From Prolixibacter denitrificans (lineage in GTDB: Bacteria; Bacteroidota; Bacteroidia; Bacteroidales; Prolixibacteraceae), in assembly GCF_003014495.1 (NCBI RefSeq), contig NZ_PYGC01000001.1, positions 683,805 to 747,804 on the forward strand: a DNA stretch of 64,000 bases, given 5' to 3'. The position numbers were made by a program, and so were the translations under genes. Positions within the stretch are counted from its first letter, which is position 1, and the number at the start of each line of letters is the position of its first letter. The notes beneath the pieces were generated by a model. The model was not told where the DNA came from. It was given only the letters and a program-made list of their open reading frames with translations, and did not search any database. Below, piece by piece: positions 53,701 to 62,849 of this stretch.

Positions 53701-54588
53701 TTATTCTGATTTATGCCGCCAGTAGTCCGATTTTGACTTACTGTCTAACCGTGCGTAAATATTGGCCAGGTAAGCCGCATATCGTATTGAAGGATGAGCC
53801 GTATAGAGCTTTTTAAATAAATCGCGGGCTGTACGGTAATCTGCTGAAATTCCTTTCAGTGCCTTCAGCAATTTGCTGTACTGACTGCGGGTATGATTCT
53901 TTTCGTAAGCAGCCATCTGATTTTTATACCGCTCCTCTACAGAACTATACAACAACCGGGCTTTTCGGAAAAGGGCATCTTCATTCGTCGGATCCAGTTT
54001 TAGCAACATCTCCTGTGCCTTATTCAACTCCGGTTCTCGGTTCAATGACTGACAAACCTCGAAGTACATTTCCACGTAATCTTTGTTGTTTTTCACGTCG
54101 CTTTCGATGTAAGGCCACTCTTTAATAGCCTGCTCGTAGTTTTCACTTTCCACAAGCGCCTCGAAATAACGTTCCCGCGCCTTCAGTGCATCCGGACCTT
54201 TCACATCAAATGAAAAATAATACCCAAGTGCATCCAGCTCTTTCGACAGGTTGTCGATTTTATGGTAATGGTGTGCCAGGTACAACCACATCTCCGGGGA
54301 ACTCTGCCCTTTCAATCTCGCTTTATCGTACCATTGAAAAGCTTGTTTGTCATCGCCGGCCTTAGCCGCAGCCTTGGCTGCTTTCAAGTAATTATCAGGA
54401 GTGAAAACAGCGCCGACATTTCCGTAATCAGCAATAATTTGTCCCCATGCCGCAGTTGCTTTGGCGTACTCACCTTTATTGTAATACGATTCGGCGTTAT
54501 TAGTTAACGCTGTGAAGTTTTTTGAAACGGAACAGGACGCCGTCAAAAGGGCAACTAGTCCGATAAGAATATATCCCTTCAATCTCAC
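53701..54588 (-). CDS. TPR-containing lipoprotein
   Basis: A 295-residue lipoprotein with helical tetratricopeptide-like repeats (NNAESYYNKGEYAKATAAWGQI, YLKAAKAAAKAGDDKQAFQWYDKARL, ALFRKARLLYSSVEERYKNQMAAYEK). The GTG at 54588 is chosen: it gives the signal MRLKGYILIGLVALLTASC, with C19, and lies after the predicted transcription start. Upstream in-frame ATGs at 54615 and 54660 sit within or before the promoter. The gene separates two DUF2723 paralogues on the other strand. TPR scaffolds often bind proteins in assembly pathways; the partner is unknown. Confidence 0.8.
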   Translation of the reverse strand: MRLKGYILIGLVALLTASCSVSKNFTALTNNAESYYNKGEYAKATAAWGQIIADYGNVGAVFTPDNYLKAAKAAAKAGDDKQAFQWYDKARLKGQSSPEMWLYLAHHYHKIDNLSKELDALGYYFSFDVKGPDALKARERYFEALVESENYEQAIKEWPYIESDVKNNKDYVEMYFEVCQSLNREPELNKAQEMLLKLDPTNEDALFRKARLLYSSVEERYKNQMAAYEKNHTRSQYSKLLKALKGISADYRTARDLFKKLYTAHPSIRYAAYLANIYARLDSKSKSDYWRHKSE

Positions 54589-54615
54589 ATCTACAGTTTT
54601 AGAAATTAAAAGCAT

Positions 54616-54648
54616 CAAAGGTAAGTCATTTTGTTTCACCAACCCAAA
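54616..54648 (-). promoter_or_regulatory. Promoter of the TPR lipoprotein gene
   Basis: Minus-strand TTTG (54648-54645), a 21-base spacer and TACCTTTG (54623-54616), both full consensus. It places transcription just ahead of the GTG at 54588 and decides between alternative starts. Confidence 0.7.
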
Positions 54649-54857
54649 CAAGCATTCCAAAAACGATTTTCTTAAAAATTGTAAATATTTGATACATATC
54701 CGGCTGCAACTTTTATTTTTGTTAAATTAGATTAATCAAAAAAAGCATTGTACCAGATAAATTAAGCATTACGTTTCGAGTTGTCCTGTGAAGGAAGGTT
54801 TTATATCTTCGCACTTCCAGTGAAGAACAAGACAGTTAGCGAATCAACGTGACAAAC

Positions 54858-57800
54858 ATGAAAAAATACAATCTTTACAACAACATTACCGGTTGGCTGG
54901 TATTCATCGTGGCCGCCACGACTTACCTGTTAACAATGGAGCCCACTGCAAGTTATTGGGACTGTCCTGAATTTATAACAACGGCCTACCGGATGGAAAT
55001 CGGACACCCGCCGGGTGCACCGTTTTTTATGCTCATCCAGCGTTTCTTTTCGCTTTTTGCCAGCTCTCCTTCCCATGTGGCTATCATGATGAATTCATGG
55101 TCGGCTATCGCCAGTGGATTGACGATTCTATTCCTCTTTTGGACTATTTCGCACCTGGCACGTAAAATTGTACTGAAGAATGGTGAAGAACCGACGACTG
55201 CGCAACTGATTGCTATTCTGGGAGCCAGCACCGTCGGCGCCTTAGCTTATACATTCTCCGACACCTTCTGGTTTTCGGCCGTGGAAGCGGAGGTTTATGC
55301 AACCTCCTCGTTGTTTACCGCGCTCGTTTTCTGGGCTATATTAAAATGGGAAAACGAAGCTGATTCGCCGGGCTCCAAGCGTTGGTTAATCTTTATTGCC
55401 TATATGATTGGCTTGTCCATCGGTGTTCACTTGCTGAACCTGCTGGCCATTCCAGCCATTGTATTTGTATACTACTTCCGGAAATATAAAGTCACCAAGC
55501 CGGGTCTGGCTATTGCGTTCGTTACTGCCATTGTTCTTTTGGCATTCATCATGTACGGCGTTATTCCGGGAGTTGTGAAAGTGGCTTCGTGGTTTGAACT
55601 GCTTTTTGTTAATTCATTCGGAGCACCCTACAACACAGGTGTCGTAATTTACGCCGCACTGCTGATTACTGCGGTTATCTGGGGATTACGGTATACCATC
55701 AAAAAGAAGAAAATTTTGGCCAACACCATTTTGCTGGCCTTTACCGTTATTGTCATCGGGTATTCTTCTTATGCCATTGTGGTGATTCGTTCGTCGGCCA
55801 ACCCACCCATGGACCAGAACAACCCGGACAACGTTTTCGGTTTGCTGGCTTACCTGAATCGCGAACAATACGGCGACCGGCCGTTGTTATACGGGCAGTA
55901 CTACGATGCACCGCTTGATCGCCAGGATCCATACACACAGGGCAAACCCGATTATGTAGAAGATCACGGTAAATACATCATATCGAATTACAAACAGCAT
56001 CCGAACTTCGATAGTCGTTTTGAGACTTTCTTCCCCCGGATGTACAGTTCCGATCCACAGCATGTTTCTGATTACAAATCTTGGGTACACATAACAGGAA
56101 CCAAAATCCGAACGACGGACCGAAACGGGAACCCGAAGGTTCTGGTCAAACCGTCATTCGCCGATAACCTCGCCTTCTTCTTCCGATACCAGGTAGGCTG
56201 GATGTATTGGCGATATTTTATGTGGAACTTCTCGGGAAGACAAAATGATATTCAGGGACACGGCGACATTCTTCGTGGTAACTGGATTACCGGAATTAAA
56301 TTCCTAGATGCAGCACGACTGGGGAATCAGAATAATATTCCGAAGGTATACGCCAATAACAAAGGTCGGAATACCTACTTCATGTTGCCGTTGATTCTTG
56401 GACTGCTTGGAATTTTCTTTCAACTGAATTCCGGGAAGCGGGGGAAGCGCGACTTCTGGGTGGTCTTCCTGCTCTTTTTCATGACAGGTATAGCCATTGT
56501 TCTCTACCTGAACCAGACACCACACCAGCCGCGTGAGCGGGATTATGCTTACGCCGGTTCGTTCTATGCGTTCGCCATCTGGATAGGGCTCGGTGTGCTC
56601 GCTCTCATCGATATACTGAAGAAAGTGACGCCGCCGGTATTAGGTTCTATTCTGGCTACAGTTATCAGCCTCTTTGCAGTGCCTGTATTAATGGCCAGTC
56701 AGAACTGGGACGACCATGACCGCTCGAACCGATACACAGCGCGGGACTTCGGCGCCGATTACCTGGAGTCATGTGCCCCCAACGCCATTCTCTTCACCAA
56801 CGGTGATAACGATACCTTCCCGTTGTGGTACGCCCAGGAGGTGGAAGGTATTCGTACCGACGTGCGTGTCTGTAACCTGAGTTATCTGCAGACCGACTGG
56901 TACATTGATCAAATGCGGCAAAAGGCTTACAAATCAGATCCGCTGCCGATCAACTTTACGCACGACCAATATCTGGAGGGAACAAGAGATCTGATTTATG
57001 TAATCAATCAATTGAAACGTCCGGTCAACCTGAAAGAGGCTATCGATTTTGTGCGCTCGGACGACCCACGGACCAAACTGCGGCAAGCGGATAATTCATC
57101 ATACATACCTACGAATGAACTGTTCTATCCGGTTGATTCAGCCGAGGTGATGAAAAACCATGTGATTACGCCTGAGCAAGCCAGGCACATGGTGAAACAA
57201 CTCAATATTAAACTGAAAGGTCATTACATCACGAAGGATGAATTGATGATCCTGGACATGATTGCTAACAACAACTGGAAGCGACCAATGTACTTCGCCA
57301 TCACGGTAGGAAGTGACAAGTATCTCAACCTGCAGAACCATTTTATGTCAGAAGGATTCGCTTACCGCGTTGTTCCAATGGATTTCAAATCGGAAAACGG
57401 ACAGATTGGCGGTGTGGACGCTGATACCATGTATAACAACATGATGCACAAGTTCAAGTGGGGTAACATGAACGACCCGAATGTTTACCTCGACGAGAAC
57501 AATACCCGCATGGCCATGAATGTGCGTAACAACTTCGTCCGCCTGGCTGATGCGCTGATAGCCAAAGGCAGAAAAGATTCAGCCATCACCGTGCTCAACA
57601 AATGTGAAGAGATTGTCCCCAACAGTAAAGTTGAATACAACTACTTTAACTTGCTGATGGCTGAAGACTACTTCAAGGCCGGGGCCAACGACAAGGCGAA
57701 AAACGTACTGAACATCATGCTCAGCAACTACGACGATGAATTGAATTATTTCTTCTCGTTGCAGCCGAAATTCCAGAAAACCATCCAGGATGATATTCAA

Positions 57801-57923
57801 CGACCACTCTTTATTATCCGGGAAATGGCAAAAACGGCTGACAAGTACGGAGAGAAAGATTTGGCCAAAACATTGAGTGATAAATTCACTACTTATGTTC
57901 AGATCTATTCATCAACTAACTGA
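54858..57923 (+). CDS. DUF2723 membrane protein (second copy), glycosyltransferase-like
   Basis: A 1021-residue paralogue of the gene at 50.6 kb, collinear over its whole length: TMEPTASYWDCPEFITTAYRM, IGHPPGAPFFMLIQRF, NQTPHQPRERDYAYAGSFYAFA and NAILFTNGDNDTFPLWYAQEV. One notable change is FWDCGE in the first copy against YWDCPE here, in the conserved acidic loop. The ATG at 54858 is preferred to a GTG nine bases earlier. It is probably a membrane-embedded lipid-linked sugar transferase or related enzyme, as for the first copy. Confidence 0.85.
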   Translation: MKKYNLYNNITGWLVFIVAATTYLLTMEPTASYWDCPEFITTAYRMEIGHPPGAPFFMLIQRFFSLFASSPSHVAIMMNSWSAIASGLTILFLFWTISHLARKIVLKNGEEPTTAQLIAILGASTVGALAYTFSDTFWFSAVEAEVYATSSLFTALVFWAILKWENEADSPGSKRWLIFIAYMIGLSIGVHLLNLLAIPAIVFVYYFRKYKVTKPGLAIAFVTAIVLLAFIMYGVIPGVVKVASWFELLFVNSFGAPYNTGVVIYAALLITAVIWGLRYTIKKKKILANTILLAFTVIVIGYSSYAIVVIRSSANPPMDQNNPDNVFGLLAYLNREQYGDRPLLYGQYYDAPLDRQDPYTQGKPDYVEDHGKYIISNYKQHPNFDSRFETFFPRMYSSDPQHVSDYKSWVHITGTKIRTTDRNGNPKVLVKPSFADNLAFFFRYQVGWMYWRYFMWNFSGRQNDIQGHGDILRGNWITGIKFLDAARLGNQNNIPKVYANNKGRNTYFMLPLILGLLGIFFQLNSGKRGKRDFWVVFLLFFMTGIAIVLYLNQTPHQPRERDYAYAGSFYAFAIWIGLGVLALIDILKKVTPPVLGSILATVISLFAVPVLMASQNWDDHDRSNRYTARDFGADYLESCAPNAILFTNGDNDTFPLWYAQEVEGIRTDVRVCNLSYLQTDWYIDQMRQKAYKSDPLPINFTHDQYLEGTRDLIYVINQLKRPVNLKEAIDFVRSDDPRTKLRQADNSSYIPTNELFYPVDSAEVMKNHVITPEQARHMVKQLNIKLKGHYITKDELMILDMIANNNWKRPMYFAITVGSDKYLNLQNHFMSEGFAYRVVPMDFKSENGQIGGVDADTMYNNMMHKFKWGNMNDPNVYLDENNTRMAMNVRNNFVRLADALIAKGRKDSAITVLNKCEEIVPNSKVEYNYFNLLMAEDYFKAGANDKAKNVLNIMLSNYDDELNYFFSLQPKFQKTIQDDIQRPLFIIREMAKTADKYGEKDLAKTLSDKFTTYVQIYSSTN

Positions 57924-57937
57924 TAAATAACGGCTAC

Positions 57938-57989
57938 AGGTAAAGTAATTTATGCTAAATTTGTTTTTACGGCATAAATTACTTTACCT
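57938..57989. repeat. Perfect 18-bp inverted repeat around a promoter
   Basis: AGGTAAAGTAATTTATGC (57938-57955) is repeated exactly as its reverse complement at 57972-57989, with 16 bases between. The right arm overlaps the -7 box and the loop contains the -33 TTTG of the deacetylase promoter. No T-run follows, so it is more likely an operator or RNA hairpin than a terminator. Confidence 0.88.
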
Positions 57990-57992
57990 TTG
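57960..57992 (+). promoter_or_regulatory. Promoter of the polysaccharide deacetylase gene
   Basis: TTTG (57960-57963), a 21-base spacer and TACCTTTG (57985-57992). Same -7 sequence and spacing as the TPR lipoprotein promoter. It is embedded in the 18-bp inverted repeat. Confidence 0.7.
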
Positions 57993-58036
57993 CGCCGTAT
58001 TGAGGTGTTGCGACGCATTACCTTTAATCCAACAAA

Positions 58037-58750
58037 ATGAGACTGAAACCTCAGGTACATTTACCTCGACATATTACAAAATGGTTTCCGGCCGCCATCT
58101 GGCGCATTCCGGAAGAGGATAAAAAAGTTGTTTATCTCACCTTTGACGACGGCCCGATTCCCAGTGTTACTCCATGGGTCTTGAAACTCCTGAAGGAAAA
58201 TGATATCAAGGCTACTTTCTTTTGTGTTGGAGAAAATGTGTTCCGTTATCCCGAGATTTTCGAGCAGATAGTAGAAGACGGTCATGCCGTTGGAAATCAT
58301 ACTTATCATCACATTCAGGGATTGAAAAGCGAGAATGTCTCCTATTTCAAAGACATCGAACAGGCCAATCACCTCATCGGCTCGAATCTTTTCCGTCCAC
58401 CGCACGGTTGGTTGAAACGCTCACAATACCATTTCATTTCACAGAAATACAGAATCATCATGTGGGATGTTATCTCATGTGATTATAACCAGAATATCAC
58501 CAAAGAAGAAGTTCTGAACAATGTGCTGAAGTATTCGCGTCCCGGAAGTATTATCACGTTCCACGATTCGCTGAAAGCTGAGGGACACCTGCGTTATGCC
58601 TTGCCCAAAGCAATTGCTGAATTGAAAAAACAGGGATACGAATTCCGCAAGATTGAATTCCCGAAAGAACGCCGGTTATTCAACCCGGTTCATCGCCAGC
58701 GTTTGCAAAAATTGCGGCAAACCATTCGCCAGGTACGGCGCTGGGCATAA
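58037..58750 (+). CDS. NodB-type polysaccharide deacetylase
   Basis: A 237-residue metal-dependent deacetylase of the CE4 type. It has the first motif TFDDGPIPS with the catalytic and metal Asp pair, then HAVGNHTYHH (metal histidines), FRPPHGW, and MWDVISCDYNQ and SIITFHDS for the later motifs. There is no signal peptide or clear membrane anchor, unlike secreted peptidoglycan or chitin deacetylases, so it may act in the cytoplasm or use a non-classical route. The substrate is unknown. The basic C-terminus (HRQRLQKLRQTIRQVRRW) is unusual. It is not linked to a glycan cluster. Confidence 0.88.
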   Translation: MRLKPQVHLPRHITKWFPAAIWRIPEEDKKVVYLTFDDGPIPSVTPWVLKLLKENDIKATFFCVGENVFRYPEIFEQIVEDGHAVGNHTYHHIQGLKSENVSYFKDIEQANHLIGSNLFRPPHGWLKRSQYHFISQKYRIIMWDVISCDYNQNITKEEVLNNVLKYSRPGSIITFHDSLKAEGHLRYALPKAIAELKKQGYEFRKIEFPKERRLFNPVHRQRLQKLRQTIRQVRRWA

Positions 58751-58763
58751 TATCCTTTTCCAC

Positions 58764-58779
58764 AATCTGCATACAGATT
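58764..58779 (+). terminator. Weak hairpin after the deacetylase gene
   Basis: AATCTG and CAGATT form a 6-bp stem with a CATA loop, followed by the AT-rich ATTTTAT. Termination would be weak. Confidence 0.35.
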
Positions 58780-58835
58780 ATTTTATCAACGTCTTCGCAT
58801 GACTGACACAGGATAACTGTGCCCCACACCGTCGA

Positions 58836-58871
58836 TTTGTTTCGCTACCGTGCAATAATTGAGTATATTTG
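58836..58871 (+). promoter_or_regulatory. Candidate promoter of purD
   Basis: TTTG (58836-58839), a 24-base spacer and a perfect TATATTTG (58864-58871). The start codon is about 50 bases downstream. Confidence 0.42.
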
Positions 58872-58920
58872 CCGACAACTGAAAGAGCACAATCATCCTG
58901 AACAAAAAAGAACCAATCAC

Positions 58921-60189
58921 ATGAAGATTTTACTCGTTGGCTCCGGAGGCCGGGAGCACGCCCTTGCCTGGAAAATCAAGCAAAGCCCAAAAGTTGACCA
59001 GCTATTTATCGCTCCGGGAAATGCCGGAACTGCTGAAACCGGGACCAATTTGAACATTGGCGTAAGCGATTTCAATGGTTTGCGCGATGCCGTTACGGAA
59101 AACAACATCGACATGGTCGTTGTCGGTCCCGAAGTTCCGCTCGTGGAAGGCATTGTTGACTTTTTCGCTGCTGACGATCAAGTAAAGAATATTCCGGTGA
59201 TTGGTCCCGATAAGGAAGGTGCCCGTCTGGAAGGCAGTAAGGATTTTGCCAAAGACTTTATGGTTCGCCACAACATTCCAACGGCTAAATATCTTTCAGT
59301 TACCACCAAAAATCTCGAAGAAGGTATCCGTTTCCTGAAAACGATGAAAGCTCCTTTCGTGCTAAAAGCTGATGGATTGGCCGCAGGAAAAGGAGTGCTG
59401 ATTATCGATTCGCTGGAAGAAGCAGAAGCCTCGCTGCGGGAAATGCTGGGTGGAAAATTTGGTGAAGCCAGTGCACGCGTGGTGATTGAAGAGTTTCTGA
59501 AAGGTGTCGAATGTTCGGTGTTTGTGCTCACCGATGGTAAAGGATACAAAATTCTGCCCGAAGCAAAGGATTACAAGCGAATTGGCGAAGGTGACACCGG
59601 CCTCAACACCGGAGGAATGGGTGCCATTTCACCAGTACCGTTTGCGGACAAAACCTTCATGAAAAAGGTGGAAGATCGCATTATCCGCCCCACTGTTGAA
59701 GGACTGCAAAAAGATCAAATCAACTACCGTGGATTTATCTTCCTGGGACTGATGAATTTCGATGGTGAGCCGTATGTGATAGAATACAACGTTCGCATGG
59801 GCGACCCCGAAACGGAAGCTGTTATGCTGCGCGTTAAATCCGATTTTGTCGACTTGCTCGAAGGCATGGCCGAAGGTAACCTGGCAGAAAAGAATCTGGA
59901 AATTGATGAACGGGCAGCCGTAACGGTGATGTTGGTTTCCGGAGGCTATCCCGAAGCTTACGAGAAGGGCAAAGTCATTTCGAAATTAGAGAAAGTGCAG
60001 GATAGCATTGTCTTTCACGCTGGAACGAAATTCGATGGCAACCAGGTGGTGACCAGCGGCGGACGGGTTATTTCGGTCAGTTCGTACGGCACAGACCGTC
60101 ACGAAGCGCTCGAGCAATCCTATAAAAATGCCGGGATCATCGATTTTGAAAAAAAATATTATCGCCACGATTTAGGATTCGACCTATAA
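58921..60189 (+). CDS. purD: Phosphoribosylamine-glycine ligase
   Basis: Second step of de novo purine synthesis: joins phosphoribosylamine and glycine with ATP. ATG 58921 gives 422 residues and the canonical start [19 protein letters not shown]; the frame is open upstream but that part is not family sequence and precedes a promoter. ATP-grasp features: [66 protein letters not shown] and [12 protein letters not shown]. It is followed after 13 bases by a membrane-protein gene. Confidence 0.96.
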   Translation: MKILLVGSGGREHALAWKIKQSPKVDQLFIAPGNAGTAETGTNLNIGVSDFNGLRDAVTENNIDMVVVGPEVPLVEGIVDFFAADDQVKNIPVIGPDKEGARLEGSKDFAKDFMVRHNIPTAKYLSVTTKNLEEGIRFLKTMKAPFVLKADGLAAGKGVLIIDSLEEAEASLREMLGGKFGEASARVVIEEFLKGVECSVFVLTDGKGYKILPEAKDYKRIGEGDTGLNTGGMGAISPVPFADKTFMKKVEDRIIRPTVEGLQKDQINYRGFIFLGLMNFDGEPYVIEYNVRMGDPETEAVMLRVKSDFVDLLEGMAEGNLAEKNLEIDERAAVTVMLVSGGYPEAYEKGKVISKLEKVQDSIVFHAGTKFDGNQVVTSGGRVISVSSYGTDRHEALEQSYKNAGIIDFEKKYYRHDLGFDL

Positions 60190-60202
60190 AATAGTTGTCT
60201 GT

Positions 60203-61189
60203 ATGGTATTACGATTTCTAAAGACCAATCAGATTGTCCATTTGGTGCTTATTCCGTTAGCCGGAATATTACTTTGGCTACCCGGTTTAATCCACCCGAA
60301 AACTTTTAATTTTTTTTCAGGCGAAGCGGATATGCCCCTTTATCGGATTACAGGCGCGTACCTGATAAAATTTCCGTTTCTGTCGGCTTTCGCCGGATTA
60401 ATCGTCGTGGTTCTCAGCGCCTTTCTCATCAACCAAATCAGTACCCGCTTTCAGTTTCTGCGCTCCCGTTCCGGTTTGCCCGGAATCATCTACCTGCTGA
60501 CGGTTTCAGCGTTTCCGTCAATGCATACGTTGCACCCGGTACACTTGGCGTCTCTGTTTGTTTTCCTGGCGCTCATCAGCATCTTCGACACGTATCATCA
60601 TTCCAATACCATACCCGATACGTTTAATGCTGCCTTTTTTCTGTCGGTGGGTTCGCTGTTTTATTTCCCGACCATCTTTCTTTTTCCCATTACCTGGATA
60701 AGCATAGCGGTACTGCAAAAGGGCGATAACTGGCGGCTGCTTTTCATTCCGCTGGTGGGATTTGCGGCGCCATGGTTCATCGCTGGCTCTGTCTACTATC
60801 TGAATGATATGTTGCCTCAGCTTTTCAGCGTTGTTCAGGAAAATATTCACACTGCCAACATCAACATTATCAACACCCTTTCTTTCCAAATCTTATCCGG
60901 ATTATTCATCTTCCTGGCCGTGCTTGGAAGTAGTTCCATTCTCAGCCGTTACGATGTCAAGAAAATCAGCTCACGGAAGTACTTCATCATATTCTACTGG
61001 ATGGTGGCCTTTCTGGTAGTCTCTATTTTGTTCAGCCGTTCAGTCGGCATTGAGGCAATTATCTTGCTGGCCATTCCGTTTTCGTACTTCATCGCCCACT
61101 TTTTCATTTTTGCAAAAAACCGTTTCTGGCCCGAACTGCTGTTTTATCTGTTCCTCGGAACCATTGCAACGGTTATGATAATTGGCTAA
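60203..61189 (+). CDS. DUF6427-like integral membrane protein
   Basis: A 328-residue protein with about nine hydrophobic segments and no signal peptide. The pattern (MVLRFLKTNQIVHLVLIPLAG at the start and FPSMHTLHPVHLASLFVFLAL in the middle) fits the Bacteroidota DUF6427 family. The function is not known. It lies between purD and a carbamoyltransferase gene that begins 4 bases after its stop, so a link with the latter is more likely than with purine synthesis. Confidence 0.72.
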   Translation: MVLRFLKTNQIVHLVLIPLAGILLWLPGLIHPKTFNFFSGEADMPLYRITGAYLIKFPFLSAFAGLIVVVLSAFLINQISTRFQFLRSRSGLPGIIYLLTVSAFPSMHTLHPVHLASLFVFLALISIFDTYHHSNTIPDTFNAAFFLSVGSLFYFPTIFLFPITWISIAVLQKGDNWRLLFIPLVGFAAPWFIAGSVYYLNDMLPQLFSVVQENIHTANINIINTLSFQILSGLFIFLAVLGSSSILSRYDVKKISSRKYFIIFYWMVAFLVVSILFSRSVGIEAIILLAIPFSYFIAHFFIFAKNRFWPELLFYLFLGTIATVMIIG

Positions 61190-61193
61190 TCCG

Positions 61194-62846
61194 ATGGATT
61201 CATCAAAGCCGACACTGGCCATATATGGCATTCAGGACCGGATGGACCTGGACCATCCGGGTTATGTCCACGACCACAATATGGCACTCATGTCGGGTGG
61301 GAAAGTGATTAAGCTTTTACAGCTGGAACGCATCAGTCGCCGAAAACGGGATAATCATCTGTACCAGCAAATCACCGAACTTCTGCGAAAGGAGAAGCTA
61401 CTCTTCCCTGCCGATTACGATTTAGTTTTTGTGGATAATGTGGTCGGACGGTCTTTCATCTCGACTGATGGACAAGCCCGGTTCGAAGCACCGCTAAACG
61501 AAAAACTTTTCGCTTCCGCGGAAAAAGGCCGCTGCTGGTGGTATGGCAACGAACATGATGCCTGGGTAGTCAATCACGAACTGGCTCATCTCTTCTCCTC
61601 TCTCCCGTTCACCGGTGATATAAAAGACAACAGCCTGTTGGTCCACTTCGACGGCGGCGCCAGCCTATCGAATTTTTCGGCATGGACCTATCGGGACAAC
61701 CAAATAATACCACTGGAATATCACTGGGACCTTAAATACCTGACCACCCTGTTCAATGCCAATGCACTTGCTTTTGGAATTATTGGAGCGAAAATGGATG
61801 ACCAAAATTCCGTTCCCGGGAAGATGATGGGCTATGCGTCGTATGGAAAATATTCGCCAGAATTGGAGCAGTGGCTAAACAAGCATCAGTTCTTTGAAGA
61901 TATCTGGGGAAAGCGTTCCAATTTCTTCCAGCAGGCAAAAGAAGACTGGAACTGGCAGGGAAATTCATTTGACCAGAAAGACCATTTTCTCCAGGATATC
62001 ATTGCCACCATGCAGCATATATTTCAGCGCGATTTCCTGAAAAAGTTAAGAGAATTACGTGAGCAAACCGGTTGTGAAAACTTGTATTACTCCGGTGGTT
62101 GCGCCTTGAATATTGTAACCAATTCGCTCATTGTGAATGAAAATCTGTTCGACTTTGTTTTCATTCCGCCTTGCTGCGAGGATTCCGGACTGGCACTGGG
62201 AGCTGCGGCCTACGTTGAGTGGTTGAAACACGGCAAAGTTGAGAAACATTCGCCGTACCTGAACAACTGGGGGCTTCTTCCCGAAAAGGTCAACTACAAT
62301 AGAGAGACACTGGAGCAGATAGCCGCTGACCTGATGGACAACTGTATCATCGGAATTGCGAATGGTGCGGGAGAATCGGGACCGCGTGCGTTGGGAAACC
62401 GGAGTATCATTGCCCGGGCGGACTCGGTTCAACTGGCCCGAAAAGTGAGCATGAAACACAAAGGCCGGGAATGGTACCGCCCGGTGGCTCCCATCATGCT
62501 GGAACGAAATGCCAAAACAGTATCGGGCCTTGACGAAATTCATCCGTTATCGCGATACATGCTGCTGGATTTCGATATTCTTCCCGAAAGGAAAAAAGAG
62601 ATGGAAGGAGTGGTTCATGTGGATGGCACATCGCGAATTCAAACCATTTTCCAACGCGAGGATAATCCTTTCCTGTTCGATTTACTGGAACTGCTTGATG
62701 AAAAATATGGATTGAAAGCCTTAATCAACACCTCATTTAACCAACGCGGTGAGCCAATCGTTCATACGGCAGAAGACGCCTTATCATCGGCTAAAGCGAT
62801 GCAACTCGATGGTGTGGTTCTTAACGGAAAGTATTCGAGATTATAA
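61194..62846 (+). CDS. Carbamoyltransferase (NodU/TobZ family)
   Basis: A 550-residue carbamoyltransferase that would transfer a carbamoyl group from carbamoyl phosphate, through a carbamoyl-adenylate, to a hydroxyl of a sugar or small molecule. Its N-terminal Kae1/YrdC-like domain carries the VNHELAHLFSSLPF metal-binding motif (family N-H-x-x-x-H), LLVHFDGGASLS and NLYYSGGCALN; the C-terminal domain has GESGPRALGNRSIIARAD and ALINTSFNQRGEPIVHT. Start is ATG 61194; a TTG at 61182 would overlap the upstream gene. No antibiotic, Nod-factor or LPS cluster surrounds it, so the acceptor is unknown; surface glycan decoration is possible. Confidence 0.88.
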   Translation: MDSSKPTLAIYGIQDRMDLDHPGYVHDHNMALMSGGKVIKLLQLERISRRKRDNHLYQQITELLRKEKLLFPADYDLVFVDNVVGRSFISTDGQARFEAPLNEKLFASAEKGRCWWYGNEHDAWVVNHELAHLFSSLPFTGDIKDNSLLVHFDGGASLSNFSAWTYRDNQIIPLEYHWDLKYLTTLFNANALAFGIIGAKMDDQNSVPGKMMGYASYGKYSPELEQWLNKHQFFEDIWGKRSNFFQQAKEDWNWQGNSFDQKDHFLQDIIATMQHIFQRDFLKKLRELREQTGCENLYYSGGCALNIVTNSLIVNENLFDFVFIPPCCEDSGLALGAAAYVEWLKHGKVEKHSPYLNNWGLLPEKVNYNRETLEQIAADLMDNCIIGIANGAGESGPRALGNRSIIARADSVQLARKVSMKHKGREWYRPVAPIMLERNAKTVSGLDEIHPLSRYMLLDFDILPERKKEMEGVVHVDGTSRIQTIFQREDNPFLFDLLELLDEKYGLKALINTSFNQRGEPIVHTAEDALSSAKAMQLDGVVLNGKYSRL

Positions 62847-62849
62847 CTT

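Noticed and set aside
58819-58920. N-terminal extension of purD
   Set aside because: It precedes the predicted promoter and family members begin at MKILLVG.
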